A stretch of 64,000 bases of DNA from Ruminococcus sp. (lineage in GTDB: Bacteria > Bacillota > Clostridia > Oscillospirales > Ruminococcaceae), in the NCBI GenBank assembly GCA_017470905.1, contig JAFUXL010000011.1:89992-153991 (forward strand), given 5' to 3'. Made by a program: the position numbers and the translations under genes. Under the pieces are notes generated by a model, which saw only the letters and a list, made by a program, of their open reading frames with translations, was not told the origin of the DNA and did not search any database. This document shows positions 1 to 6,668 of the stretch, one piece after another (position 1 is the stretch's first letter; each line of letters begins with the position of its first letter).

Positions 1-726
1 GGGCATTGTCATGATTACAAGCTTTTCGGCTTTAACCTGTGCATGACGAACCTGCTCGGTGTTGTCGGTGAATTTTTTCTTTTCGTATTCCTCACGGACA
101 AAGGCTTTTACGGTTCTTATTCCGACAAGGTTTTCCTGAACGCTGGAGTTCATATTGTCGTAATGCGTGAGCATAGCCTTGAAACGGGGGTGAGCCTTTG
201 TCATTATGCTTGCAACGATTACCGCAAGGACGGGTACTGCACATAAGAATACCATTGAAAGCCTTGAATTCATTCTCAGTGCCGCAATCAATGCACATAT
301 GAGCATTATGGGCGCACGGAATGCTGTTCTTATGAACATCATGAATGCATTCTGTATATTTGTTACGTCCGTGGTAAGTCTTGTTGTGAGAGATGCCGTT
401 GAAAATTTATCAACATTTGCGAATGAAAAATCCTGCACCTTTCTGAAAAGCGCACGTCTTAAATTCTTGGCAAATCCCATAGCGGCAACTGCGCTCAGCC
501 GTCCCGCAAGTGCGCCGAAAAACAATGATACAAGTGCCATTCCGACCATTAGCAGACCCATGCCAGCAACATAGCTTATATTGCCCTTTTTAATGCCGTT
601 GTCGATTATGGCTGCCATTACAGTCGGTATAAGCACCTCCATGAGAACCTCTCCGATTATGGAAACAGGGGAGAGTATAGCCTGTTTTTTGTATTCGCCA
701 ACATTAGAAAATATAGTTTTGAACAA
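1..726 (-). CDS. ABC exporter, transmembrane domain (partial)
   Basis: The minus-strand reading frame runs off the left edge, so only about 242 N-terminal residues are visible. They form a hydrophobic ABC exporter transmembrane domain; a coupling stretch (RKVQDFSFANVDKFSTASL) and the motif SLTTRLTTDVTNIQ are typical of half-size multidrug/peptide exporters with fused ATPase, which would lie outside the window. The start is taken as TTG at 726 because a perfect AGGAGG (735-740) sits 8 nt upstream and no ATG is better placed. It lies 23 bp downstream of the marR-like gene and is most likely co-transcribed with it. Substrate unknown. Confidence 0.85.
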   Translation of the reverse strand, partial: MFKTIFSNVGEYKKQAILSPVSIIGEVLMEVLIPTVMAAIIDNGIKKGNISYVAGMGLLMVGMALVSLFFGALAGRLSAVAAMGFAKNLRRALFRKVQDFSFANVDKFSTASLTTRLTTDVTNIQNAFMMFIRTAFRAPIMLICALIAALRMNSRLSMVFLCAVPVLAVIVASIMTKAHPRFKAMLTHYDNMNSSVQENLVGIRTVKAFVREEYEKKKFTDNTEQVRHAQVKAEKLVIMTMP

Positions 727-749
727 ATACAAAACCTCCTTTCAGATAA

Positions 750-1268
750 TTATTCTTTTTTGTCCTGACACAAGTCGTCTACTTTTTTGCGCAAAAGACA
801 GGAAAGCTCCATAGGATTTGAAAATTCCCCGTCAATGCCTTCAATGCGGCGCATTTTTCCAACTATCCTGCTCAGATACTCGAGGAGGTTTTCTTTTTCT
901 TCATCGGAAAAATCGGAAAATATAAGCTCATCGTATTCCGTGAACTGCTGAATGCATTTATCCGCCGCCTCCCTGCCTGCATCTGTCAGGGCAAGTCTTT
1001 TGCAGCGGAGATTGTCCTCATCTACAGTTTTTGTGATAAGACCTGCTTTTTGCAGTCTCTTTGTCGATACCGCAACGGAAGCAGGGGTGACATTAAGCTG
1101 CTCGGCGATTGTATTCTGAGTGCAGTTTTCGTTCATGCCTATAGTTTTAATAATGGCAATCTGTCCGAAATGCAGCGGAGAATTTTCGCTTACTCTCTTG
1201 TGGAAAAGCTTTCTCAGCAGGTGGATATTTTCGAGCATACCGACAAGCTGTTTGTTATGAACCATCAT
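750..1268 (-). CDS. MarR-family transcriptional regulator
   Basis: A 172-residue protein with a winged-helix MarR fold: the recognition region CTQNTIAEQLNVTPASVAVSTKRLQKAGLI followed by the wing (DEDNLRCKRLALTDAGRE) is characteristic. It is first in an operon with the ABC exporter, a common arrangement in which the repressor senses a compound and releases exporter expression. Two consecutive ATGs (1268 and 1265) follow AAGGAGGG; the second has the better spacing. A 26-bp palindrome just after the promoter is the probable autoregulatory operator. The 5' leader is one of the R2 repeats. Confidence 0.9.
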   Translation of the reverse strand: MMVHNKQLVGMLENIHLLRKLFHKRVSENSPLHFGQIAIIKTIGMNENCTQNTIAEQLNVTPASVAVSTKRLQKAGLITKTVDEDNLRCKRLALTDAGREAADKCIQQFTEYDELIFSDFSDEEKENLLEYLSRIVGKMRRIEGIDGEFSNPMELSCLLRKKVDDLCQDKKE

Positions 1269-1269
1269 A

Positions 1270-1400
1270 TTCCCTCCTTATTAAAACCGTCAGATTTTCG
1301 CCTTCCACAGCTTGTCATTCAGTTCATCCCCAAAGGGACTTCCTTCGGTCGCTTCACTTGGTTTCGTTCACTTTCATGACAAGGGCGAAAATTTTCCTGA
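1270..1400 (-). repeat. R2 leader repeat, copy 1 (before marR-like gene)
   Basis: Copy of the R2 family lying directly before the marR-like start and supplying its AAGGAGG. Inner stem arms 1311-1318 (CTTGTCAT) and 1376-1383 (ATGACAAG) are perfectly complementary; outer arms are GCGAAAATTTTC-type stretches near both ends. Other copies are at 25094-25196, 40934-41010 and two in tandem at 56418-56645. Confidence 0.75.
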
Positions 1401-1418
1401 TTTGAAAATATCAAATTT

Positions 1419-1484
1419 TAAACAATTAAACGTTTAATTGTTTAGTGCGCAAAGAATTATATCATATATATTCTTATTTGTCAA
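1419..1484 (-). promoter_or_regulatory. Promoter and 26-bp palindromic operator of the MarR/ABC operon
   Basis: On the minus strand a consensus promoter is visible: TTGACA (1479-1484), 17-bp spacer, TATAAT (1456-1461). Just downstream, 1419-1444 is a perfect 26-bp palindrome with half site TAAACAATTAAAC, covering the start of the transcript. This is where a MarR repressor would block initiation. Assignment to the adjacent regulator is inference. Confidence 0.8.
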
Positions 1485-1551
1485 TAGGTATTCCGAAATT
1501 TTCACATAATTTATACATTTCAATATCTCCTGCCGGTGGCGGAGGATAAGG

Positions 1552-1583
1552 AAAAAATTGACGGACAGCCTTAACTGTCCGTC
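1552..1583 (-). terminator. Terminator of prfB
   Basis: On the minus strand a 9-bp stem (GACGGACAG / CTGTCCGTC, 1560-1583) with a 6-nt loop is followed by AATTTTTT, six bases past the prfB stop. Classical intrinsic terminator. Confidence 0.9.
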
Positions 1584-1589
1584 ATTATA

Positions 1590-2708
1590 TTATTTTTCGA
1601 GAGTGCCGTGGGAGAGCGATTTGAGATAGGCATTTATAAATCCGTCAATATCGCCGTCCATGACCGCCTGGATATTGCCGTTTTCAAAGCCTGTTCTATG
1701 GTCCTTTGCGAGAGTATAGGGCATGAATACATATGAGCGTATCTGCGAACCCCATGCAATCTGGTTCTGAACTCCCTTTATGTCCTCAATTTTTTCGAGG
1801 TGTTCACGTTCTTTTATTTCGACAAGCTTTGCACGGAGCATTTTCATTGCATAGTCCTTGTTCTGGTACTGGCTTCTCTGTGTCTGGCATGAAACGACTA
1901 TTCCCGTGGGCTTGTGAATGAGACGGACTGCGGAGCTTGTCTTGTTGACCTTCTGACCGCCTGCGCCGCTTGAACGGTATACCTCCATTTCAATATCTTC
2001 GGGGCGTATGTCAACCTCGATTGAGTCGTCAATTTCGGGCATTACTTCGAGGGCTGCAAAAGATGTATGTCTCCTGCCCGATGCATCAAAGGGCGAAATT
2101 CTTACAAGGCGGTGTACTCCCGATTCGGATTTCATATAGCCGTAGGCATTGTCGCCCTCTATGAGTATAGATGCGGATTTCATTCCGGCATCATCGCCGT
2201 CAAGATAATCAAGGAGTGTTACCTTATAGTCATGCCTTTCAGCCCAGCGGTTGTACATTCTGTAGAGCATTTCAGCCCAGTCCTGAGCCTCCGTGCCGCC
2301 TGCTCCCGCATGGAAAGTGAGAATTGCGTTTGAATTGTCATATTCTCCGTTGAGGAGTGTTGCAAGCTTTTCCTCTTCAAGCTTTGATTTGAAAGCATTT
2401 GACTCGGAGGTTATCTCATCGAGCGAGCTTTCGTCATCTTCCTCGATGGATAATTCGATAAGGGTGATAATATCCTCAAGGCTTTCGTTGAGTCTGTTAT
2501 ATTTTTCAATTTTCTTTTCAAGGGATTTGGTTTCCTGAAGTACCTTCTGTGAATTTTCGAGGTCGTCCCAGAAACCCTCCTTTGCGGTTTCCTCATTGAG
2601 TTCGGCGATTCTTTTTTTTGCGCCTTTTATGTCAAGAACATCGGCAAGCTCTTCCATTTCCTTGCGGTAGCCTACCATTTCGACACGCAGTTCATCAAGA
2701 ATAATCAT
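1590..2708 (-). CDS. prfB: Peptide chain release factor 2
   Basis: A 372-residue class-I release factor that recognises UAA/UGA and triggers peptide release in the ribosome. The RF2 anticodon-like SPF tripeptide is at about 205-207 (ISPFDASG) and the catalytic GGQ at about 250-252 (GAGGQKVNK), the same positions as in E. coli RF2, so the N-terminus is complete. The start ATG has GAAAGGA 9 nt upstream. The family usually has an autoregulatory +1 frameshift with an in-frame UGA near codon 26; here the frame is continuous and no such UGA is present, so this control appears absent. Confidence 0.97.
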   Translation of the reverse strand: MIILDELRVEMVGYRKEMEELADVLDIKGAKKRIAELNEETAKEGFWDDLENSQKVLQETKSLEKKIEKYNRLNESLEDIITLIELSIEEDDESSLDEITSESNAFKSKLEEEKLATLLNGEYDNSNAILTFHAGAGGTEAQDWAEMLYRMYNRWAERHDYKVTLLDYLDGDDAGMKSASILIEGDNAYGYMKSESGVHRLVRISPFDASGRRHTSFAALEVMPEIDDSIEVDIRPEDIEMEVYRSSGAGGQKVNKTSSAVRLIHKPTGIVVSCQTQRSQYQNKDYAMKMLRAKLVEIKEREHLEKIEDIKGVQNQIAWGSQIRSYVFMPYTLAKDHRTGFENGNIQAVMDGDIDGFINAYLKSLSHGTLEK

Positions 2709-2740
2709 AATAACAAATCCTTTCGTATTGGTTTTAATAT

Positions 2741-2769
2741 ATTATAGCATAAATTTCCTTATTAATCAA
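2741..2769 (-). promoter_or_regulatory. Extended -10 promoter before prfB
   Basis: Minus strand: TTGATT, 17-bp spacer, then TGCTATAAT (extended -10). It overlaps the 3' end of the upstream transporter gene. Confidence 0.6.
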
Positions 2770-4084
2770 GCTTTGGCATAATTTTTGTGACACGACTTAT
2801 TTCTACACGGCGGTGTTTAAATTCCGTTATGTCTATATGGAGAATATCGGTATCGAGGGAAATTTTGCTGCCGTCCTTCGGAATTTCTCCGAGCAGGGAG
2901 GCTGCATATCCGCCGAATGTGTCGTATTTGTCGGCAGGAAGCTTTATTTCAAGCTCTTCGGCTACCTCGCTCAGAGGGGTTATGCCGGGGATAAGCCATG
3001 TATTCACACCTGTTTTTTCAAATTTCCTTTCCGGTTCGTCGAGTTCATCGTCGTCAAAATCCCCGACAAGCTGTTCAACGAGGTCGGTAACGGTGATTAT
3101 TCCGCTCATTCCGCCGTATTCATCGACAACTACTGCGAAACGTGCTGCGCCGTATTTTTTCATCTGTGCGAAAAGTCTGTCGGCTTTCATGTTTTCATGT
3201 ACGAAATAAGGCTCTCTCACGGCATTGGACATTATATTTTCACGGCTTTTGTCCTCAAGGCGGAAATAGTCCTTTGCGTTCAGTATACCTATTATATTGT
3301 CTATACTCTCGCCGCATATTGGGAAAGACGAATGTCTTGTGCGGTGAATGGTTTCCTCCCAGACTTCAATGCTGTCCTTTTCCCATAATATGGAAGCGTC
3401 TGTGCGGTGCGTGCATATCTGACCTGCCGTCATGTCATCGAATGCAAATACATTCTTGATTATTCGGTTTTCGTCCTCGTCAATAGTGCCGTTTTCCGCA
3501 CCTGCATCGGACATCATGAGGATTTCCTCTTCTGTGACCGAATTATTTCCCTTGTCGGGGTTAATGCCGACAAGCTTAAGCAAAATCCTTGCCGTTATTT
3601 CGGACAAAAACGAAAACGGCACGAATATGACATACACAAATCCTATAAATCCAGAAAGCCGTAGGGCGGTTTTTTCGGGGTGCATTGCTGCGGTTTTTTC
3701 GGGGATTATCTTTCCGAAAACCGTATTTAAAAATGCAAATATCAGTGAAAAGGCTGTTACTGCGGCAGGACGCAGCCATTCGGCAGCATTTTCATATATT
3801 TCGGTACTTACCGAATAGAGAGGTACAGAAATATATGCGGCAATATATGATGATGTGATAATGCTTATTATGAAAAATGCCGAACTTACCGAAGAAAGAA
3901 ATTTTGACGGTTTATCTGTCAGCTTTTTCAGTTTTTCGGCTTTTTTATTACCGCTTGCCGCCATTTCCGCAAGCTTTGAGTCGTTAATTGATATTACAGC
4001 CGTTTGTGCGGCAGAAATCAGTGCATTGACGGCAATAAGAACTATCGGCAGAAAAATATACATATATAACTCACTAAAGAGCAT
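2762..4084 (-). CDS. CNNM/CorC (HlyC-type) membrane transporter
   Basis: About 440 residues: an N-terminal DUF21 transmembrane domain with four hydrophobic segments (from MYIFLPIVLIAVNALISAA), a paired CBS domain in the middle (ICTHRTDASILW and the stretch ending FAVVVDEYGGMSGIITVTDL), and a C-terminal CorC_HlyC domain (GVNTWLIPGITPLSEV). Bacterial members are implicated in Mg2+ or Co2+ movement; annotation as haemolysin is historical. The first in-frame ATG (4099) is the ATGGAGG of the ribosome-binding site itself, so translation must start at 4084, 8 nt after GGAGG. A leader ORF and attenuator-like hairpin lie upstream. Confidence 0.9.
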   Translation of the reverse strand: MLFSELYMYIFLPIVLIAVNALISAAQTAVISINDSKLAEMAASGNKKAEKLKKLTDKPSKFLSSVSSAFFIISIITSSYIAAYISVPLYSVSTEIYENAAEWLRPAAVTAFSLIFAFLNTVFGKIIPEKTAAMHPEKTALRLSGFIGFVYVIFVPFSFLSEITARILLKLVGINPDKGNNSVTEEEILMMSDAGAENGTIDEDENRIIKNVFAFDDMTAGQICTHRTDASILWEKDSIEVWEETIHRTRHSSFPICGESIDNIIGILNAKDYFRLEDKSRENIMSNAVREPYFVHENMKADRLFAQMKKYGAARFAVVVDEYGGMSGIITVTDLVEQLVGDFDDDELDEPERKFEKTGVNTWLIPGITPLSEVAEELEIKLPADKYDTFGGYAASLLGEIPKDGSKISLDTDILHIDITEFKHRRVEISRVTKIMPKLD

Positions 4085-4127
4085 TAAAATATCCTCCATT
4101 TAAAATAGTAATCCATAATCTCCAAAA

Positions 4128-4164
4128 GGCACAGTCGTCACCGCAAAAAGGAGCAGACTGTGCC
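4128..4164 (-). terminator. Attenuator-like hairpin in the CNNM leader
   Basis: Minus strand: arms GGCACAGTC (4156-4164) and GACTGTGCC (4128-4136), a perfect 9-bp stem followed by TTTT. The left arm lies inside the leader ORF (codons 19-22) and the leader stop codon is in the loop, so a ribosome finishing the leader would cover the hairpin. The short T run makes it a modest terminator; it may instead be a regulatory structure. Confidence 0.55.
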
Positions 4165-4221
4165 GTATAATCGGTATAGAGTACATTTATGGGGAATACT
4201 GCCGTCAGGGGCATTGTCCAT
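4138..4221 (-). CDS. Putative 27-residue leader peptide
   Basis: A short ORF between promoter and CNNM transporter gene. It starts with ATG at 4221 after a near-ideal GGAGGTGA (7 nt spacing) and ends in TGA at 4138, about 50 nt before the transporter start. The N-terminal half carries two Asp and two Pro residues (MDNAPDGSIP) and the end is aromatic/basic (SFLR). This resembles in outline the short acidic/proline leader MgtL, whose translation is sensitive to Mg2+ in enterobacteria; no sequence homology is claimed. The ribosome-binding site and position make translation likely; function is inferred. Confidence 0.6.
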   Translation of the reverse strand: MDNAPDGSIPHKCTLYRLYGTVCSFLR

Positions 4222-4252
4222 TAAAAATCTCACCTCCGCAATAATATACTAT

Positions 4253-4281
4253 ATTATACATTATAATATTGTCTTTGTCAA
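4253..4281 (-). promoter_or_regulatory. Promoter of the CNNM leader/transporter unit
   Basis: Minus strand consensus: TTGACA (4276-4281), 17-bp spacer, TATAAT (4253-4258). It precedes the 27-residue leader ORF. Confidence 0.85.
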
Positions 4282-4320
4282 GAAAAAATTATTGATATAA
4301 AAAACAACACTATGCATTTT

Positions 4321-4402
4321 TTGCATTCCCCTCTACAGGAGGGAGGAAACCGGGAAAAATATAAAAATTTCTGTGCATTATTTTAAAGCACTCATTTATA
4401 GT
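4321..4402 (+). repeat. R1 repeat, degenerate copy
   Basis: The right half of the R1 family (AATATAAAAATTTCTGTGCA, then a stretch ending CTCATTTATAG) preceded by a decayed GC-rich segment. It lies before the wzm-like operon in the same orientation as the genes. Confidence 0.6.
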
Positions 4403-4445
4403 TAATTATTTAAAATAATCTGCAGTCCTGAATTTTTTATAGTGC

Positions 4446-4474
4446 TTGCATTTTGAAAAAAAATCTGATATAAT
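4446..4474 (+). promoter_or_regulatory. Promoter of the polysaccharide export operon
   Basis: TTGCAT, 17-bp spacer, TATAAT, ending about 40 bp before the permease start. Confidence 0.7.
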
Positions 4475-4514
4475 ATATCCATGGATATAATTTGTTGAAT
4501 AAGGCGGTTTTAAG

Positions 4515-5291
4515 ATGCAGCTTATCAGAGAACTATATATGTACAGAACCATGACGGCATCTCTTGTAAAAAAAGATTTAAAGGGCAGATATAAAGGCTC
4601 TGTACTGGGATTCCTCTGGACCTTTATAAATCCGCTTCTTCAACTTGGGGTATATACCCTCGTCTTTCAGGTAATACTCAAAAATCCCATGCCGAATTAT
4701 TATATGCATTTGTTTGTTGCGCTCGTCCCCTGGATATTTTTTTCCTCATCTCTCACAACAGGCTCAAAAGCCGTACTCGGACAAGCCAATATGCTCAAAA
4801 AGATATATTTCCCCCGTGAAGTCCTTCCTCTTTCCTATACTCTCAGCAGCTTTGTGAATATGGTTCTTTCGTTCATCGTAATCTTTGCGGTATATATCAT
4901 ATCTCCCCTTAAAATGCACTTGCCGCCGCTTATTATGCTCCCCGTGGTAATGCTCATACAGCTCGTTCTCGTTGCAGGAGTTACCATGATAACATCATCG
5001 CTGACGGTATATCTGCGTGACCTTGAACACATCATGAGCATTCTGAATATGGCGTGGATGTATCTTTCGCCCGTGGTATATCCTATTGATTATATCCCCG
5101 AAAAATACATGATGCTTTATCTTATTAATCCCATGTCGCCCGTGATAATAGCATACAGGGATATATTATACTACGGAAATTTCCCCGAACCGAAAATAAT
5201 TCTGCTTGCACTGTGCGAAAGCCTTATAATATTTTTCGCAGGGATTCTGATATTCGGAAAATTAAAAAGACACTTTGCGGAGGAACTGTAA
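4515..5291 (+). CDS. Polysaccharide ABC exporter permease (Wzm/TagG type)
   Basis: A 258-residue integral membrane protein with about six hydrophobic segments. The N-terminal stretch VKKDLKGRYKGSVLGFLWTFINPLLQLGVYTLVF is the hallmark of the ABC-2 polysaccharide/O-antigen export permeases. It should form a channel dimer and pair with the ATPase encoded immediately downstream (stop and next start overlap as TAATG). AAGGCGG stands before the ATG. It exports a lipid-linked glycan or teichoic-acid-like polymer; the polymer itself cannot be told from the window. Confidence 0.92.
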   Translation: MQLIRELYMYRTMTASLVKKDLKGRYKGSVLGFLWTFINPLLQLGVYTLVFQVILKNPMPNYYMHLFVALVPWIFFSSSLTTGSKAVLGQANMLKKIYFPREVLPLSYTLSSFVNMVLSFIVIFAVYIISPLKMHLPPLIMLPVVMLIQLVLVAGVTMITSSLTVYLRDLEHIMSILNMAWMYLSPVVYPIDYIPEKYMMLYLINPMSPVIIAYRDILYYGNFPEPKIILLALCESLIIFFAGILIFGKLKRHFAEEL

Positions 5292-6496
5292 TGGCAATTA
5301 TAGAAGTCAGAGATGTTAAAAAAAGCTTCAGGGTATATTTCGACAAGGGGCATACCATGAAGGAAAAACTGCTTTTCGGCAGCCGCAGAAGATACGATGA
5401 GAGAGTTGTACTTGACGGCATATCCTTCGATATAGAAAAGGGCGAGGCTGTCGGACTCGTGGGGCATAACGGCTGTGGAAAAAGCACACTTCTTAAACTT
5501 CTGACAAAAATAATCTACCCCGACAGCGGAACTGTAAAGACGTATGGGAGAGTTTCCAGCCTGCTCGAACTCGGCGCAGGCTTTCACCCCGATATGACGG
5601 GCAGAGAGAATATATATACAAATGCCTCGATATTCGGACTTACAAAGAAAGAGATAGAAAGCCGCATTGATGATATAATAGAATTTTCCGAACTTGAAGA
5701 ATTTATAGACAACCCCGTGAGGACGTATTCATCGGGAATGTATACAAGGCTTGCGTTTTCGGTCGCCATAAACGTAGATGCGGATATTTTACTGGTTGAT
5801 GAGATACTTGCCGTGGGCGATGCGGCTTTTCAGGCTAAATGCCTCGAAAAAATGCTCGATATAAAATCCAGAGGCACTACAATAGCGATTGTTTCGCATT
5901 CTCTGTCGCAGGTTGAACAGATATGCGGCAGAACTATATGGATTGACGGCGGCAAGATAAGAATGGACGGCAGTCCGAATGAAGTACATCCGCAGTATCT
6001 CGAATATATGGGGCTTAAACGCAGAAGCCCGAAGCAAGCCCCCGAAAATAAGGATATTAAACGGGAAAACCCCGAAAATAAAGAATTTTTCGCCGAAATC
6101 ACAAAAGCCGAAATCATAGGCGAGGACGGCACGGCATCGTGCAGATACAGAACTGGCGAAAGGGTTACGCTTAAAATACATTACAAAGCCGACCCGTCAA
6201 AGCTTGACGGTGTGCTGATAGGTCTTGCATTCTACAGGAGCGATAAATTAAACTGCTACGGCACGAATACGATACGTGAGAGAATAGACTATATAAAGCT
6301 TAAAGAACAGGGAGAAATAACCTGCGAAATAGACAGGCTTAATTTCGTAAGGGGTTCATACTGGCTTGACATAGCCATAAGGTCAAGGGATATGTTCGCA
6401 TATGATTATAAGGCGAAAGCCGTTGAATTTACGGTATATTCGACCGTTGACGAGGTTGGCGTTGCAAGGCTTGACCATAGATGGATATTTGATTAA
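5291..6496 (+). CDS. Polysaccharide ABC exporter ATPase with C-terminal glycan-binding domain (Wzt type)
   Basis: A 401-residue ATPase. Walker A is GHNGCGKST, the signature YSSGM, Walker B ILLVDEILAVGD, and the H-loop is in VSHSLS. After the nucleotide-binding domain (about 1-245) and a charged linker (PENKDIKRENPENK) there is a domain of about 130 residues of the Wzt C-terminal type, which in Gram-negative homologues recognises the modified chain end of the polymer. ATG at 5291 is preceded by GGAGGA and overlaps the permease stop; the longer frame upstream lies inside the permease gene and is not used. The Wzt_C domain suggests substrate-specific export coupled to chain termination. Confidence 0.92.
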   Translation: MAIIEVRDVKKSFRVYFDKGHTMKEKLLFGSRRRYDERVVLDGISFDIEKGEAVGLVGHNGCGKSTLLKLLTKIIYPDSGTVKTYGRVSSLLELGAGFHPDMTGRENIYTNASIFGLTKKEIESRIDDIIEFSELEEFIDNPVRTYSSGMYTRLAFSVAINVDADILLVDEILAVGDAAFQAKCLEKMLDIKSRGTTIAIVSHSLSQVEQICGRTIWIDGGKIRMDGSPNEVHPQYLEYMGLKRRSPKQAPENKDIKRENPENKEFFAEITKAEIIGEDGTASCRYRTGERVTLKIHYKADPSKLDGVLIGLAFYRSDKLNCYGTNTIRERIDYIKLKEQGEITCEIDRLNFVRGSYWLDIAIRSRDMFAYDYKAKAVEFTVYSTVDEVGVARLDHRWIFD

Positions 6497-6510
6497 CTTT
6501 GTATAAACCA

Positions 6511-6637
6511 TGATTGGGATATTTAAAATCGTTCTTGATAATATATAATAAAAAGCATTGTTTCCCCCACCTGCGGCGGGGGAAACAATGACAGAATATA
6601 AAATTTTTTGTGAATTATTTTTAAATGATTATTTACG
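6511..6637 (+). repeat. R1 repeat, well-preserved copy
   Basis: GC-rich hairpin with arms TTGTTTCCCCC / GGGGGAAACAA preceded by GATAATATATAATAAAAAGC and followed by AATATAAAATTTTTTGTG. It lies between the Wzt-like gene and the next gene, on the same strand. It also creates a spurious in-frame ATG upstream of the true start at 6669. Confidence 0.8.
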
Positions 6638-6668
6638 ATATAAAATTAATACAAACCGGAGGAATATT

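Noticed and set aside
4128-4260. M-box (Mg2+) riboswitch
   Set aside because: The region lacks the conserved M-box core blocks; only a short resemblance around the ribosome-binding site was seen. A translated leader fits better.
6558-6668. In-frame N-terminal extension of the glycosyltransferase-methyltransferase
   Set aside because: These codons are the R1 repeat, and a strong GGAGG stands directly before the ATG at 6669.
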